Source of the DNA: Porphyromonadaceae bacterium UBA4277
GTDB lineage: Bacteria; Bacteroidota; Bacteroidia; Bacteroidales; Muribaculaceae
NCBI GenBank assembly: GCA_002395965.1
Contig: DGVT01000018.1
Location: forward strand, 1-27,059
Direction: 5' to 3'
Length of the DNA stretch: 27,059 nt
The notes beneath the pieces were generated by a model. The model was given only the letters and a program-made list of their open reading frames with translations. It did no database searches and was not told where the DNA came from. A program made the translations under genes and the position numbers. Below, in pieces: positions 1 through 7,818 of this stretch; position 1 is the stretch's first letter; every line of letters starts with the position of its first letter.

Positions 1-2690
1 GCGGCGAGGCGGGCGATGGGCACGCGATAGGGTGAGCATGACACGTAGTTCATGTTGAGCTTAGCACAGAATTTCACCGACGATGGCTCGCCTCCGTGCT
101 CGCCGCAGATGCCCACGTTGAGGTCTGGCTTGGTCTGGCGGCCTTTTTCGGTACCCATGGTGACGAGTTGTCCCACGCCTTCCTGGTCGAGCACTGCAAA
201 TGGGTCAACCTTGAGAATGCCTAATTTCTTGTACTCTCCAAGGAATCTGGGTGCGTCGTCGCGTGAGTAGCCGAATGTCATCTGTGTCAGGTCGTTGGTG
301 CCGAATGAGAAGAAGTCGGCCACCTTGGCGATTTGGTCGGCTACGAGAGCAGCGCGCGGGATTTCAATCATTGTACCAATCTTGTAGGCTACGGTCTTGC
401 CTCGCTCGGCAAACACCTGTTGTGCCGTGCGGTTGATAATGTCGGCCTGGAGCTCGATTTCTTTGAGCACGCCCACGAGTGGCACCATGATCTTGGGATG
501 CACGTCGATGCCGCGTTCCTTAACGTTGATGGCTGCCTCAATGATTGCGCGAGCCTGCATCTCGGTGATTTCGGGGTAGGTGTTGCCCAGGCGGCAGCCG
601 CGGTGTCCTAACATGGGGTTGAACTCTTCGAGGCTTGCGCAGATGGTCTTCACTTGCTCGAGGGTGATGCCCACTTCTTCGGCCAGCTCCTTCTGTGTGG
701 CCAGCTGGTGAGGTACGAACTCGTGCAATGGCGGGTCGAGCAGGCGGATGGTCACGTCGTAGCCGTCCATGGCTTCGAAGATGCCTTCAAAGTCGCCGCG
801 CTGCAGCGGGAGCAGCTTGGCCAGTGCCACGCGGCGGCTGGGCTCGTCGGGTGCGATAATCATCTCGCGCATGGCCTTGATGCGGTCGCCTTCGAAGAAC
901 ATGTGCTCGGTGCGGCACAGTCCGATGCCCTTGGCGCCGAACTTGCGTGCCACCTTGGCGTCGCGTGGTGAGTCGGCGTTGGTATAGACCATCATCTTTG
1001 TGTATTTGTCGGCAAGTTTCATCACTGCAGCAAAGTTGCCGCTCATGTCGGGCTCAACGGTCGAAACCAGTCCGTCGTAGATTTCACCAGTGCTGCCGTT
1101 GATCGAAATCCAGTCGCCTTCTTTATATGTCTTTCCGCCCATTTCCACGGTCTTGGTCTTATAGTTGACCTTGATGTCGCCTGCACCGCTCACGCAGCAC
1201 TTGCCGATGCCTCGGGCCACCACAGCGGCGTGTGATGTCATGCCGCCGCGTGCGGTGAGGATGCCTTGTGCCACAACCATGCCTCGCAGGTCTTCGGGCG
1301 AAGTCTCCATGCGCACCAGGATCACTTTCTTCTTGCGTGAAGCCCATTCTTCGGCATCATCGGCAAAGAAGACGATGTGTCCTGTGGCTGCACCGGGCGA
1401 TGCGGGCAGACCCTTTCCTATCACCTTTGCGCTTTTTACTGCGCTCTTGTCGAATACGGGGTGGAGCAGCTCGTCGAGTTTTTCAGGTTCCATGCGCTTG
1501 AGCACGGTCTTCTCGTCGATTTTGCCTTCGCGCAGCAGGTCCATGGCTATTTTCACCATAGCGGCACCGGTGCGCTTTCCGTTGCGTGTCTGCAGCAGCC
1601 ACAGCTTGCCGTTCTGGATGGTGAACTCCATGTCTTGCATGTCGCGGTAGTGGTCTTCGAGACGTTGCTGTATCTCAACGAGTTGAGCGGCGCACTCGGG
1701 CATAGACTCCTCGAGTGAGGGATACTTTGAGGCGCGTTCTTCCTCGCTGATGCCTTGCAGCGCAGCCCAGCGGCGGCTGCCTTCGGTCATTATTTGTTGT
1801 GGTGTGCGCACACCGGCCACCACGTCTTCGCCCTGAGCGTTGATCAGGTACTCGCCGTTGAAGATATTCTCGCCAGTTGCGGCATCGCGTGAGAAGCACA
1901 CGCCAGTGGCCGATGTGTTGCCCATGTTGCCGTACACCATAGCCTGGACGTTCACTGCTGTACCATATTCCTCGGGAATCTGGTTCATGCGGCGATACAG
2001 GATGGCGCGCTCGTTATTCCAGCTGTCGAACACGGCATATATTGCGCCCCACAGCTGATCCCATGCGCTGCTTGGGAAGTCCTTTCCGGTGTTCTTTTTC
2101 ACTGCATCTTTGAAGCGTGCAACCAGCAGCTTGAGGTCATCGACATCGAGCTCGGTGTCAAATTTCACACCTTTTTTAGCCTTAACGTCTTCTATGATTT
2201 CCTCGAAGGGGTCGATATCGGTCTTGTTTTTTGGCTTCATGCCCAGCACCACGTCACCATACATTTGCACGAAGCGGCGGTAGCTGTCCCATGCGAAACG
2301 TGGATTTCCGCTCTTTTGTGCCAGTGTCTCGGCCACGGCATCGTTGATGCCAAGGTTGAGCACGGTGTCCATCATGCCAGGCATCGACACCGGTGCGCCC
2401 GAGCGAACTGAAACCAGCTGCGGGTTGGTTGGGTCGTCAAATTTGTTGCCTGTGAGGTTCTCTATGTGAGCTATAGCCTTTTCGACGTCGGCTTTAATTG
2501 TTTTCACAACAGCCTCGCGCCCCTCGACGTTGTAGAGACGGCAAACGTCGGTTGTAATAGTAAATCCCGGTGGCACGGGAACTCCGATTAAATTCATCTC
2601 GGCCAGGTTTGCGCCTTTGCCGCCGAGCAAGTCTCTCATGTCGGCGCGGCCTTCGGCCTTGCCGTTACCGAAAGTGTAGATTGTTTTCAT
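1..2690 (-). CDS. ppdK: Pyruvate, phosphate dikinase (3' end beyond window)
   Basis: Interconverts pyruvate + ATP + Pi with PEP + AMP + PPi in the cytoplasm, at the glycolysis/gluconeogenesis branch point. The reading frame is open from the ATG at 2690 to base 1, about 897 codons. The family is usually near 900-910 residues, so only the last ten or so residues are missing. Visible motifs: the N-terminal ATP-grasp start GGKGANLAEM (about 23-32), the swivelling-domain phosphohistidine in GGMTSHAAVVARG (His487), and the C-terminal PEP/pyruvate TIM-barrel catalytic cysteine in NVGICGEHGG (Cys862). The His-Cys spacing (375) fits known PPDKs. The gene is alone on its strand here, behind a repeat-derived promoter at 2791-2822. 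No regulatory-protein (PDRP) gene is visible. Identification is secure. Confidence 0.97.
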   Translation of the reverse strand, partial: MKTIYTFGNGKAEGRADMRDLLGGKGANLAEMNLIGVPVPPGFTITTDVCRLYNVEGREAVVKTIKADVEKAIAHIENLTGNKFDDPTNPQLVSVRSGAPVSMPGMMDTVLNLGINDAVAETLAQKSGNPRFAWDSYRRFVQMYGDVVLGMKPKNKTDIDPFEEIIEDVKAKKGVKFDTELDVDDLKLLVARFKDAVKKNTGKDFPSSAWDQLWGAIYAVFDSWNNERAILYRRMNQIPEEYGTAVNVQAMVYGNMGNTSATGVCFSRDAATGENIFNGEYLINAQGEDVVAGVRTPQQIMTEGSRRWAALQGISEEERASKYPSLEESMPECAAQLVEIQQRLEDHYRDMQDMEFTIQNGKLWLLQTRNGKRTGAAMVKIAMDLLREGKIDEKTVLKRMEPEKLDELLHPVFDKSAVKSAKVIGKGLPASPGAATGHIVFFADDAEEWASRKKKVILVRMETSPEDLRGMVVAQGILTARGGMTSHAAVVARGIGKCCVSGAGDIKVNYKTKTVEMGGKTYKEGDWISINGSTGEIYDGLVSTVEPDMSGNFAAVMKLADKYTKMMVYTNADSPRDAKVARKFGAKGIGLCRTEHMFFEGDRIKAMREMIIAPDEPSRRVALAKLLPLQRGDFEGIFEAMDGYDVTIRLLDPPLHEFVPHQLATQKELAEEVGITLEQVKTICASLEEFNPMLGHRGCRLGNTYPEITEMQARAIIEAAINVKERGIDVHPKIMVPLVGVLKEIELQADIINRTAQQVFAERGKTVAYKIGTMIEIPRAALVADQIAKVADFFSFGTNDLTQMTFGYSRDDAPRFLGEYKKLGILKVDPFAVLDQEGVGQLVTMGTEKGRQTKPDLNVGICGEHGGEPSSVKFCAKLNMNYVSCSPYRVPIARLA

Positions 2691-2790
2691 TAATTATAAC
2701 GTTATAATAAACAGATAGTTAGTTTGCGATAGTCGTCATTTAGTTGCCGTGGAGAGGCAAAAATTTCCCGAGTTTTCAGCAATTAGACTG

Positions 2791-2822
2791 CAAAGTTACG
2801 ATTAAGCGAGCGAAAAATCAAA
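2791..2822 (-). promoter_or_regulatory. ppdK promoter inside a hairpin repeat
   Basis: Read on the minus strand, TTTG (2822-2819), 20 nt, then TAACTTTG (2798-2791) is a perfect match to the Bacteroidetes -33/-7 consensus. It predicts a 5' leader of about 95 nt before the ppdK ATG at 2690. The -33 TTTG is the inner arm of a small hairpin (TCAAAT/ATTTGA) that belongs to the repeat described at 2791-2930. Confidence 0.7.
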
Positions 2823-2930
2823 TTTATTTGAATTTTTCCGAGCGAGAGTAACTTCGAGGTGTGTCGAGGTGCGTCCTCAACGTTACGATTAAGCGAGCGA
2901 AAAATCAAATTTATTTGATTTTTTATATAA
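2791..2930 (-). repeat. Two-copy promoter-bearing hairpin repeat (period 87 nt)
   Basis: Two copies of a module (hairpin, then TTTTTCGCTCGCTTAATCG, then TAAC) lie 87 nt apart. The gene-proximal copy ends TAACTTTGCA (2798-2789). The distal copy ends TAACGTTGAGG (2885-2875), so its -7 box is spoiled by one base. The distal hairpin is a perfect 11-bp stem with a TT loop (AAAAATCAAAT/ATTTGATTTTT). The linker between copies carries CCTCGAAGTTACTC, as in the 77-bp array at 17743-18050. It is therefore the same element family at two distant promoters. Confidence 0.75.
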
Positions 2931-2944
2931 TAATGGCTTCGAGG

Positions 2945-3145
2945 GTGTGTCATAATTCAAATTATAGAAAATCAGAGGTGATCGAAGTATAACCCGACAC
3001 TTGTTGTGCATCTTCGAAGCACCCTTTTAATTCGCTGTCTTTCACCAAGCTGCGCACATCTTCGATGTTGCTTGCATGGTGTTAAAGAAATGGTCGCATC
3101 TTCGATGCGTCTGCGTTTTCAACGTTTTTTTGAATTATGACACAC
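2945..3145. mobile_element. MITE-like element, copy 1 (201 bp, 17-bp perfect TIRs)
   Basis: Bounded by GTGTGTCATAATTCAAA (2945-2961) and its exact reverse complement (3129-3145). The right two thirds (3006-3145) are nearly identical to 24688-24827; the left inner part has diverged. Inside are hairpins with a TTC loop: CGCATC-TTC-GATGCG (3095-3109), ACATC-TTC-GATGT (3056-3068) and CGTT-TTC-AACG (3114-3124), plus GTGCATCTTCGAAGCAC (3006-3022). No coding sequence is visible. No clear target-site duplication was found. It looks like a non-autonomous element mobilised in trans. Confidence 0.75.
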
Positions 3146-3192
3146 TCCGTATTTCCCTTTATTCTATGTCGCGCTGCTGATTGTGAGGGGGA

Positions 3193-3552
3193 TTAATGCT
3201 TGAAGTGATTGAAGTTTTTGACAGCCCAGCCGATGAGCTCGCCCAAAATGGGCATTAGGCTCTTTCCCAATTCGGTGAGTGAATATTCCACCTTAGGCGG
3301 AATTTCAGCGAATATGTGGCGACTTATCATTCCATCCTTTTCGAGGCTCTTAAGCGTGTCGCTCAGTACCTTTGATGAAATGTCGGGTATTGCCTTTGCT
3401 ATCGCATTGAAGCGTGTGGCTTCGTTTTCGTTTAATATGCTCAGAATGAGTATGGCCCACTTGCCCGAAAAGCGCGACAGCACGTTCCTCACCGGACAAT
3501 GCTCGATGGCAGAATATTTTTTTAAGTTTTCTTGCAATGCTATTGTGCTCAT
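3193..3552 (-). CDS. HxlR-family winged-helix transcriptional regulator
   Basis: A 119-aa protein of typical HxlR size. The family signature CPVRNVLSRFSGKWAILIL begins at Cys19, the conserved cysteine that some family members use for redox or electrophile sensing. The recognition-helix region (RFNAIAKAIPDISSKVL, about 47-63) and the wing (PPKVEYSLTELG) follow. A TTG codon lies two codons upstream (3558), but I chose the ATG at 3552 because MSTIALQEN is a normal start and TTG adds nothing conserved. The gene is divergent from a cupin gene, a common HxlR target arrangement. It probably represses itself and the cupin gene through the GTTACT repeats at 3557-3598. The inducer is unknown. Confidence 0.9.
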   Translation of the reverse strand: MSTIALQENLKKYSAIEHCPVRNVLSRFSGKWAILILSILNENEATRFNAIAKAIPDISSKVLSDTLKSLEKDGMISRHIFAEIPPKVEYSLTELGKSLMPILGELIGWAVKNFNHFKH

Positions 3553-3556
3553 AATC

Positions 3557-3598
3557 AATGTTACTTACTTAAATGTTACTGGCTTACATCCAGGTAAC
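3557..3598. promoter_or_regulatory. Candidate HxlR operator
   Basis: AATGTTACT occurs at 3557-3565 and again at 3572-3580. The second copy also forms an imperfect dyad: GTTACTGG (3575-3582) against CCAGGTAAC (3590-3598). The block lies between the HxlR start and the -33 region of the cupin promoter, where a dimeric winged-helix repressor would be expected to bind. Inferred from position and symmetry only. Confidence 0.4.
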
Positions 3599-3600
3599 GT

Positions 3601-3632
3601 CTTGCATAAGTGATAAAATGGCTTTAACTTTG
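3601..3632 (+). promoter_or_regulatory. Promoter of cupin gene 3697
   Basis: CTTG (3601-3604), 20 nt, TAACTTTG (3625-3632). The -7 box is perfect and the -33 box is off by one base. The leader is about 55-60 nt. It faces the minus-strand promoter at 3663-3694, so the two predicted transcripts overlap by roughly 20 nt at their 5' ends. Confidence 0.6.
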
Positions 3633-3662
3633 CGGTGTTAAAAATAAAGCGGTTTTCTGCCG

Positions 3663-3694
3663 CAAAGTTAGTAATAATTTGAAATAAATACAAA
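3663..3694 (-). promoter_or_regulatory. Promoter of HxlR gene
   Basis: On the minus strand: TTTG (3694-3691), 20 nt, TAACTTTG (3670-3663). Both boxes match consensus. The -33 box sits two bases before the cupin ATG (3697). The leader to the HxlR ATG at 3552 would be about 105 nt and would run through the candidate operator. Confidence 0.6.
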
Positions 3695-3696
3695 TC

Positions 3697-4107
3697 ATGA
3701 GCGAATTAAAACTTCTCAACAGTGGCGATAAGTACGCCCACACCTCGGTAGGTAAATTAAACGCATTCGAGGGAAAACAGTTTGTAAAGGATGTGGTAGG
3801 TGCCACGTCGTGCGAAATCTCTTTTGGTACGCTGCCAACGGGTGTGGCGGTGCCATTCTATCACAGTCACAAGGAGAATGAGGAAAACTACATTATCCTT
3901 TCGGGGGCAGGACGTTTTCAGGTCGGTGATGACGCATTTGACATTGCTGAAGGCTCGGTGGTCAGGGTGGCCACAAACTGTGACCGCAACATCAAGTGCA
4001 CCTCGGCTGAGCCAATGACCTACATCTGCATTCAGGCAAAGGAAGGTTCTCTGAACCAATATACACAAGGCGATGCCGAAATAACTGAGCATGAAAACAA
4101 GATGTAA
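3697..4107 (+). CDS. Small cupin-fold protein
   Basis: A 136-aa single-domain cupin. Cupin motif 1 is visible as FYHSHKENEENYIILSGAG, with metal-ligand candidates His56, His58 and Glu62/Glu63. The second motif (about 80-98) lacks the usual histidine, so metal binding may be incomplete or use other residues. There is no signal peptide, so it is cytoplasmic. It is paired with a divergent HxlR regulator, an arrangement seen for enzymes or binding proteins dealing with reactive small molecules, but the substrate cannot be read from sequence. A strong terminator follows 26 nt after the stop. Fold assignment is confident; function is not. Confidence 0.85.
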   Translation: MSELKLLNSGDKYAHTSVGKLNAFEGKQFVKDVVGATSCEISFGTLPTGVAVPFYHSHKENEENYIILSGAGRFQVGDDAFDIAEGSVVRVATNCDRNIKCTSAEPMTYICIQAKEGSLNQYTQGDAEITEHENKM

Positions 4108-4132
4108 TTGAGCACACATCTGTCGCTTGATA

Positions 4133-4178
4133 AAAAAGTGCCTCCGAGAATCTTTACCGGCTCTCGGGGGCACTTTTT
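4133..4178. terminator. Bidirectional intrinsic terminator
   Basis: A 17-bp stem (4133-4149 with 4162-4178) with one G-T wobble and a 12-nt loop. It is A-rich on its left arm and T-rich on its right, so it works on both strands. It separates the cupin gene (+) from the convergent dehydrogenase gene (-). Confidence 0.9.
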
Positions 4179-4243
4179 ACTAAAAGAAGATGTCTTATCG
4201 CCGAACCTTAATTCTGCGATTTTATCGTAATCGGAAAAAACAA

Positions 4244-7200
4244 TTACTGGAATGCGTTCTCGCTCAGGCCCTTTCCGCCTATGGAAAGGTCCTTCATATA
4301 AGCAGGCACGGGCTTGCCTAAGTATTTGTCGACATATAGTTTGGCAAGGTACTGGCCGAGCATGAACCCGTGGCCGCGCAGTCCTGTGAGCAATCCCACC
4401 TCGGGGTCGATGATGTAGCGTGGCTCGATATAGTAGCCTGCCCACACGGCGTGGAAGCCAACTGATGCCAGATTGGGAATCCACTGTGCAAACATCTCGC
4501 TCACCACCTTGAGGAATGCCTGGCTGTTGTATTTCAGGTCTTGACGTGCCTCGTAGGCGTCGCAGTCGGGCGACGCACATCCTATTATTTGCCCGGTGTG
4601 CAGGAATTGCTGGCCATATACGGCATTGAAGCCCTTGTAGTGGCGTCGGTCGATAATCATGTCGAGCGAGTCGCCGCCCACACCCATGTTTGGCAGCCGG
4701 CGAGTGATGAAAGCCTGGTGCTTGACGGGGTAGAGCTGTGTGTCGATGCCAAGCATGTCGGTAAACTTCTCCGAGCCCCAGCCCATGGCGTTGACAAAGT
4801 GGTCGCAAGTGATTTCGACATAGTGCTTATCGTGTCGCCGCACCAGCACGCGGAATTTGTCGCCGGCCCGCTCCACATGCAGCACCTCACAGTCTTCCAG
4901 CACTTGGCCACCATGCTGCTTGCCCACGGTGCGCACATAGTCGATGGTGCGGCCCGGCGTAGCCTGCCAACAATTTTCAGATATCAGTGCGTGACTGTAA
5001 ATGTTGTCGTTTGGATTCCAGTAGGGTGAGATTTCCTTGGTGAAGTCTTTGCGGTCGATCATGTATGCCTCGCTCCAAGCGCGCGAGGCATCGAGTGAGC
5101 GGTAGGTGGCATCATCGTGCACAAGGTTGACATAGCGAGTCATCTTCAAGTCGATGTTGCAGTGCTGCTGGTCGTCGCGGAAGATTTCCAGGTTGTGCAT
5201 GGCGATATCGCTAATGTCGGGGTTGGAGAATGCCGGTCGCCCGCCGCCAATGCAGCGCCATGTCGAACCACGGTCATAGTTTACCAGGATTGTGCGTTTA
5301 CCCGCTTCGGCAAAATAGCGGAAGGCAGCACTGCCCGCCATGCCGCCACCGGCAACAAGGATTTGGGTCTCGGCTTTCTCGATGACTGAGCCGTGTTCAA
5401 AGACGAAAGTCTCTTTGGCTTCGCCATTGTAAACATCGCCCAGGGTGACTTGGTTGGCAAGAGGGGCTCGTGGTGTGCTGTCGCCGGTCACTTCGATGCC
5501 GTGTGAGCGCAATATCTGTTTGGCTCGCGACACACAACGCTTGCCACGGCAGGGGCCCATACCCATGCGGGTGGTGTGCTTTAGCTCGTCAACCGAAATG
5601 TACTTGCGGTCGCCAATAACAGCGAGCAGGGTCTTTACGTCCACATCTTCGCAATGGCATACGAATGCTTTGCCCTCGTCGGGGTCAATGAGCGGGCGCA
5701 GGTCCAGCGGCTCGGGGTAGCGGTCCTTGATGATGAAACCTTTCACTTGGTTCAGCTCATCGACCTGCGTAGCCTGCACGCGAGCCACATTAGTCTTGTT
5801 GTCTTTCTTGAGCACTTTCTCGATGATGCCTTCGCCCACCTTGGCACCGTTGTCATCTACTAAGAACACTTCTTTGCCTTCTTCGACTTCATATTCAACC
5901 GGCAGGAACACCACATTCTTGCGCTTGTCGTAGCCAAAGATCGCCAGACCGGGGCAGTGGTTCACACACTGCATGCAGCCGATGCACTTGTCGTAATCAA
6001 CCATGGGCACCGACGACGTTGTGGGCTTGCTAATGGCACCTTGCGGGCACGAGAACGTGCATGGATTGCATGCGAACCCGTAAAGGCAGTTGATCTGAAT
6101 GTATGGTTTGATTGCCATGCGCTCTTCGCCGGGTGCGAGCGGCTTGTCGAGCAGTCGCACGGGTCGCTGCTGTGAGTCGATATACTGTCGCGAGACGTCC
6201 AGGTAATCCTCGTAAGCGAAGCGGATGCCCAATTCCTGTGCAACTTCGTAAGCCACTTGCTTGCCGCGCAGCACGGCACTGGTGCCTTCGCCGATGCGGA
6301 TGGCATCGCCGGCGCCATACACGTTACGCCCAAACACCGCGCGGCCCTTCACAAGCAGCTGGTTGTCGGGAATCAGACCTGTGCAAATGTTTATTATGTC
6401 GATGCCGTCGATCACGCGCTCAGTGCCCGGGATGGGCTTGAAGTTGCGGCACTCGGCAATCACGGCGCCAGTAACGCCGGTGTAATCGTCGTTGGGAATG
6501 GCGCGGATGAGCACATGCGAGGTCATGATGGGTATGCCCAGGCGTCGCACGCGATTGGCCTGCACCGGGAAGCCACCCTCGTGGTCCATGCCTTCGATGA
6601 TGGCTTTTATGGTTGCGCCGGCTTGCATTGCCTGGTAGCTGGTGAGGTAGCCGATGTTGCCGGCACCCACGGTGAGCACGCGCTTGCCCAGCAACGTGTG
6701 TTCCTGGTTCATCATCTTCTGGAACACTGCCGCTGTATATACTCCCGGCACATCGTCGTTCTCAAATACCGGCATAAACGGCACCGCGCCAGTGGCAACC
6801 ACCAGATGGTCGGCATCGATGTAGCTCACCTCTTGGGTGACGATATTCTTCAAGGCAATGCGGCGGCCTTCGAGCAAGTCCCACACGGTGTTGTTGAGCA
6901 AGATGCCGTCGTGATTGTCGCCGGCAAGTGTCTTTGCTATGTCAAAGCCGCGCATGCCACCGAACTTTTGCTCTTTTTCAAAGAAGAAGAACTGGTGTGT
7001 CTGCATGTTAAACTGGCCGCCTTCGGTAGCATTGTTGTCAACCACAATGTTTGGTATTCCCAATGAGATGAGTTGCTCGCGGCATGCCAATCCGGCCGGA
7101 CCGCCGCCAATAATGGCAACTGTGGTCTTGTAAATCTTTGTTTCGGCGGTGGCGTGTGCCTTGGCTTCGGGCATATAGTCCTTTGGAATCTCGCGCACCT

Positions 7201-7465
7201 CTTTCACCCCGTCAACGCAGGTGATGCAGATGCGCCGCACCTGGCCGTCAACAAGCATCTCGCATGCACCGCACTTGCCAATGCCGCACTCGAGACTGCG
7301 GTTGCGACCGGTGGTGCTGTGGCTGTGAACGACGAGCCCGGCCTGATGCAGGGCTGCAGCGATGGTTTTACCTTTCTGTCCGCGAATGGTTCTGCCTTCA
7401 AACGTGAAATCCACGTATTCCTCCTTGGGAAGGTCGAGAATGGGATGATTTACAATCTTATACAT
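4244..7465 (-). CDS. Fused 2Fe-2S/FAD/4Fe-4S/FAD amine or imino-acid dehydrogenase (HcnABC / proline-dehydrogenase-complex-like)
   Basis: A 1073-aa cytoplasmic flavoprotein with several domains in one chain. In order: a plant-type [2Fe-2S] domain (Cys60, 65, 68, 80; HcnA-like); an FAD/NAD pyridine-nucleotide-disulfide oxidoreductase domain (GGGPAG about 120-125, second dinucleotide site GAGNIG 267-272); two [4Fe-4S] motifs (Cys460/466/469/473 and CIGCMQCVNHCP, Cys494/497/500/504); a BFD/SoxA-type [2Fe-2S] motif (CHC 603-605, GMGPCRGKRC to Cys644); and a C-terminal DAO-family FAD domain (AGGGMAGSAA about 705-714; HcnC/SoxB-like). Related systems (hydrogen cyanide synthase, opine oxidase, archaeal L-proline dehydrogenase) split these over 3-4 subunits. 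It probably oxidises a small amino or imino acid and passes electrons through the Fe-S chain. The substrate is unknown. It is single-gene, with its own promoter and terminator. Confidence 0.85.
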   Translation of the reverse strand: MYKIVNHPILDLPKEEYVDFTFEGRTIRGQKGKTIAAALHQAGLVVHSHSTTGRNRSLECGIGKCGACEMLVDGQVRRICITCVDGVKEVREIPKDYMPEAKAHATAETKIYKTTVAIIGGGPAGLACREQLISLGIPNIVVDNNATEGGQFNMQTHQFFFFEKEQKFGGMRGFDIAKTLAGDNHDGILLNNTVWDLLEGRRIALKNIVTQEVSYIDADHLVVATGAVPFMPVFENDDVPGVYTAAVFQKMMNQEHTLLGKRVLTVGAGNIGYLTSYQAMQAGATIKAIIEGMDHEGGFPVQANRVRRLGIPIMTSHVLIRAIPNDDYTGVTGAVIAECRNFKPIPGTERVIDGIDIINICTGLIPDNQLLVKGRAVFGRNVYGAGDAIRIGEGTSAVLRGKQVAYEVAQELGIRFAYEDYLDVSRQYIDSQQRPVRLLDKPLAPGEERMAIKPYIQINCLYGFACNPCTFSCPQGAISKPTTSSVPMVDYDKCIGCMQCVNHCPGLAIFGYDKRKNVVFLPVEYEVEEGKEVFLVDDNGAKVGEGIIEKVLKKDNKTNVARVQATQVDELNQVKGFIIKDRYPEPLDLRPLIDPDEGKAFVCHCEDVDVKTLLAVIGDRKYISVDELKHTTRMGMGPCRGKRCVSRAKQILRSHGIEVTGDSTPRAPLANQVTLGDVYNGEAKETFVFEHGSVIEKAETQILVAGGGMAGSAAFRYFAEAGKRTILVNYDRGSTWRCIGGGRPAFSNPDISDIAMHNLEIFRDDQQHCNIDLKMTRYVNLVHDDATYRSLDASRAWSEAYMIDRKDFTKEISPYWNPNDNIYSHALISENCWQATPGRTIDYVRTVGKQHGGQVLEDCEVLHVERAGDKFRVLVRRHDKHYVEITCDHFVNAMGWGSEKFTDMLGIDTQLYPVKHQAFITRRLPNMGVGGDSLDMIIDRRHYKGFNAVYGQQFLHTGQIIGCASPDCDAYEARQDLKYNSQAFLKVVSEMFAQWIPNLASVGFHAVWAGYYIEPRYIIDPEVGLLTGLRGHGFMLGQYLAKLYVDKYLGKPVPAYMKDLSIGGKGLSENAFQ

Positions 7466-7525
7466 GGCGATTATTTTTTAATAACGAATTAAGAATAGCG
7501 AATTATGCTGCGAGGTGTAGTCTCA

Positions 7526-7588
7526 TCACGATTTTGCCTGTTGCGCCTTGACTGCACGTTGGGCCGGCATGGGTTTGGTGTGCTCCAT
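7526..7588 (-). CDS. Possible 20-codon leader ORF
   Basis: Within the predicted roughly 195-nt leader of the large dehydrogenase gene lies a short ORF, ATG at 7588 to TGA at 7526. Its product begins MEHTKPMPAQ and is rich in Ala, Gln and Lys. It ends about 60 nt before the dehydrogenase ATG (7465). No conserved match is recognised. It could be a regulatory uORF or chance. Confidence 0.2.
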   Translation of the reverse strand: MEHTKPMPAQRAVKAQQAKS

Positions 7589-7665
7589 AATTCAAAATCC
7601 AAAATCCGTGATTTGCCCTGGCTTACGGGTATCTTGGTTAATGACTAATAATGTTGAAATCCTTG

Positions 7666-7697
7666 CAAATTTATATGATTATTTTAGTTTTTGCAAA
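7666..7697 (-). promoter_or_regulatory. Promoter of the fused dehydrogenase
   Basis: On the minus strand: TTTG (7697-7694), 20 nt, TAAATTTG (7673-7666). Both boxes match the Bacteroidetes consensus. The leader to the ATG at 7465 would be about 195 nt, long enough for leader control. Confidence 0.6.
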
Positions 7698-7818
7698 TAA
7701 AAGTATCGATTTCTTGCCGATTGCTTTATTTTTGTTACTTACCGTAATTTCCTCCTTCGGCTTTTGGCAAAAAAGAATTTATTTTCCTCTCACAGGCTTA
7801 AAAATCAGAATTTATATA

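Noticed and set aside
6257..7066. 269-codon + strand frame and similar frames over 4541-7492
   Set aside because: All are antisense to the fused dehydrogenase, whose cofactor motifs run in order over its full length.
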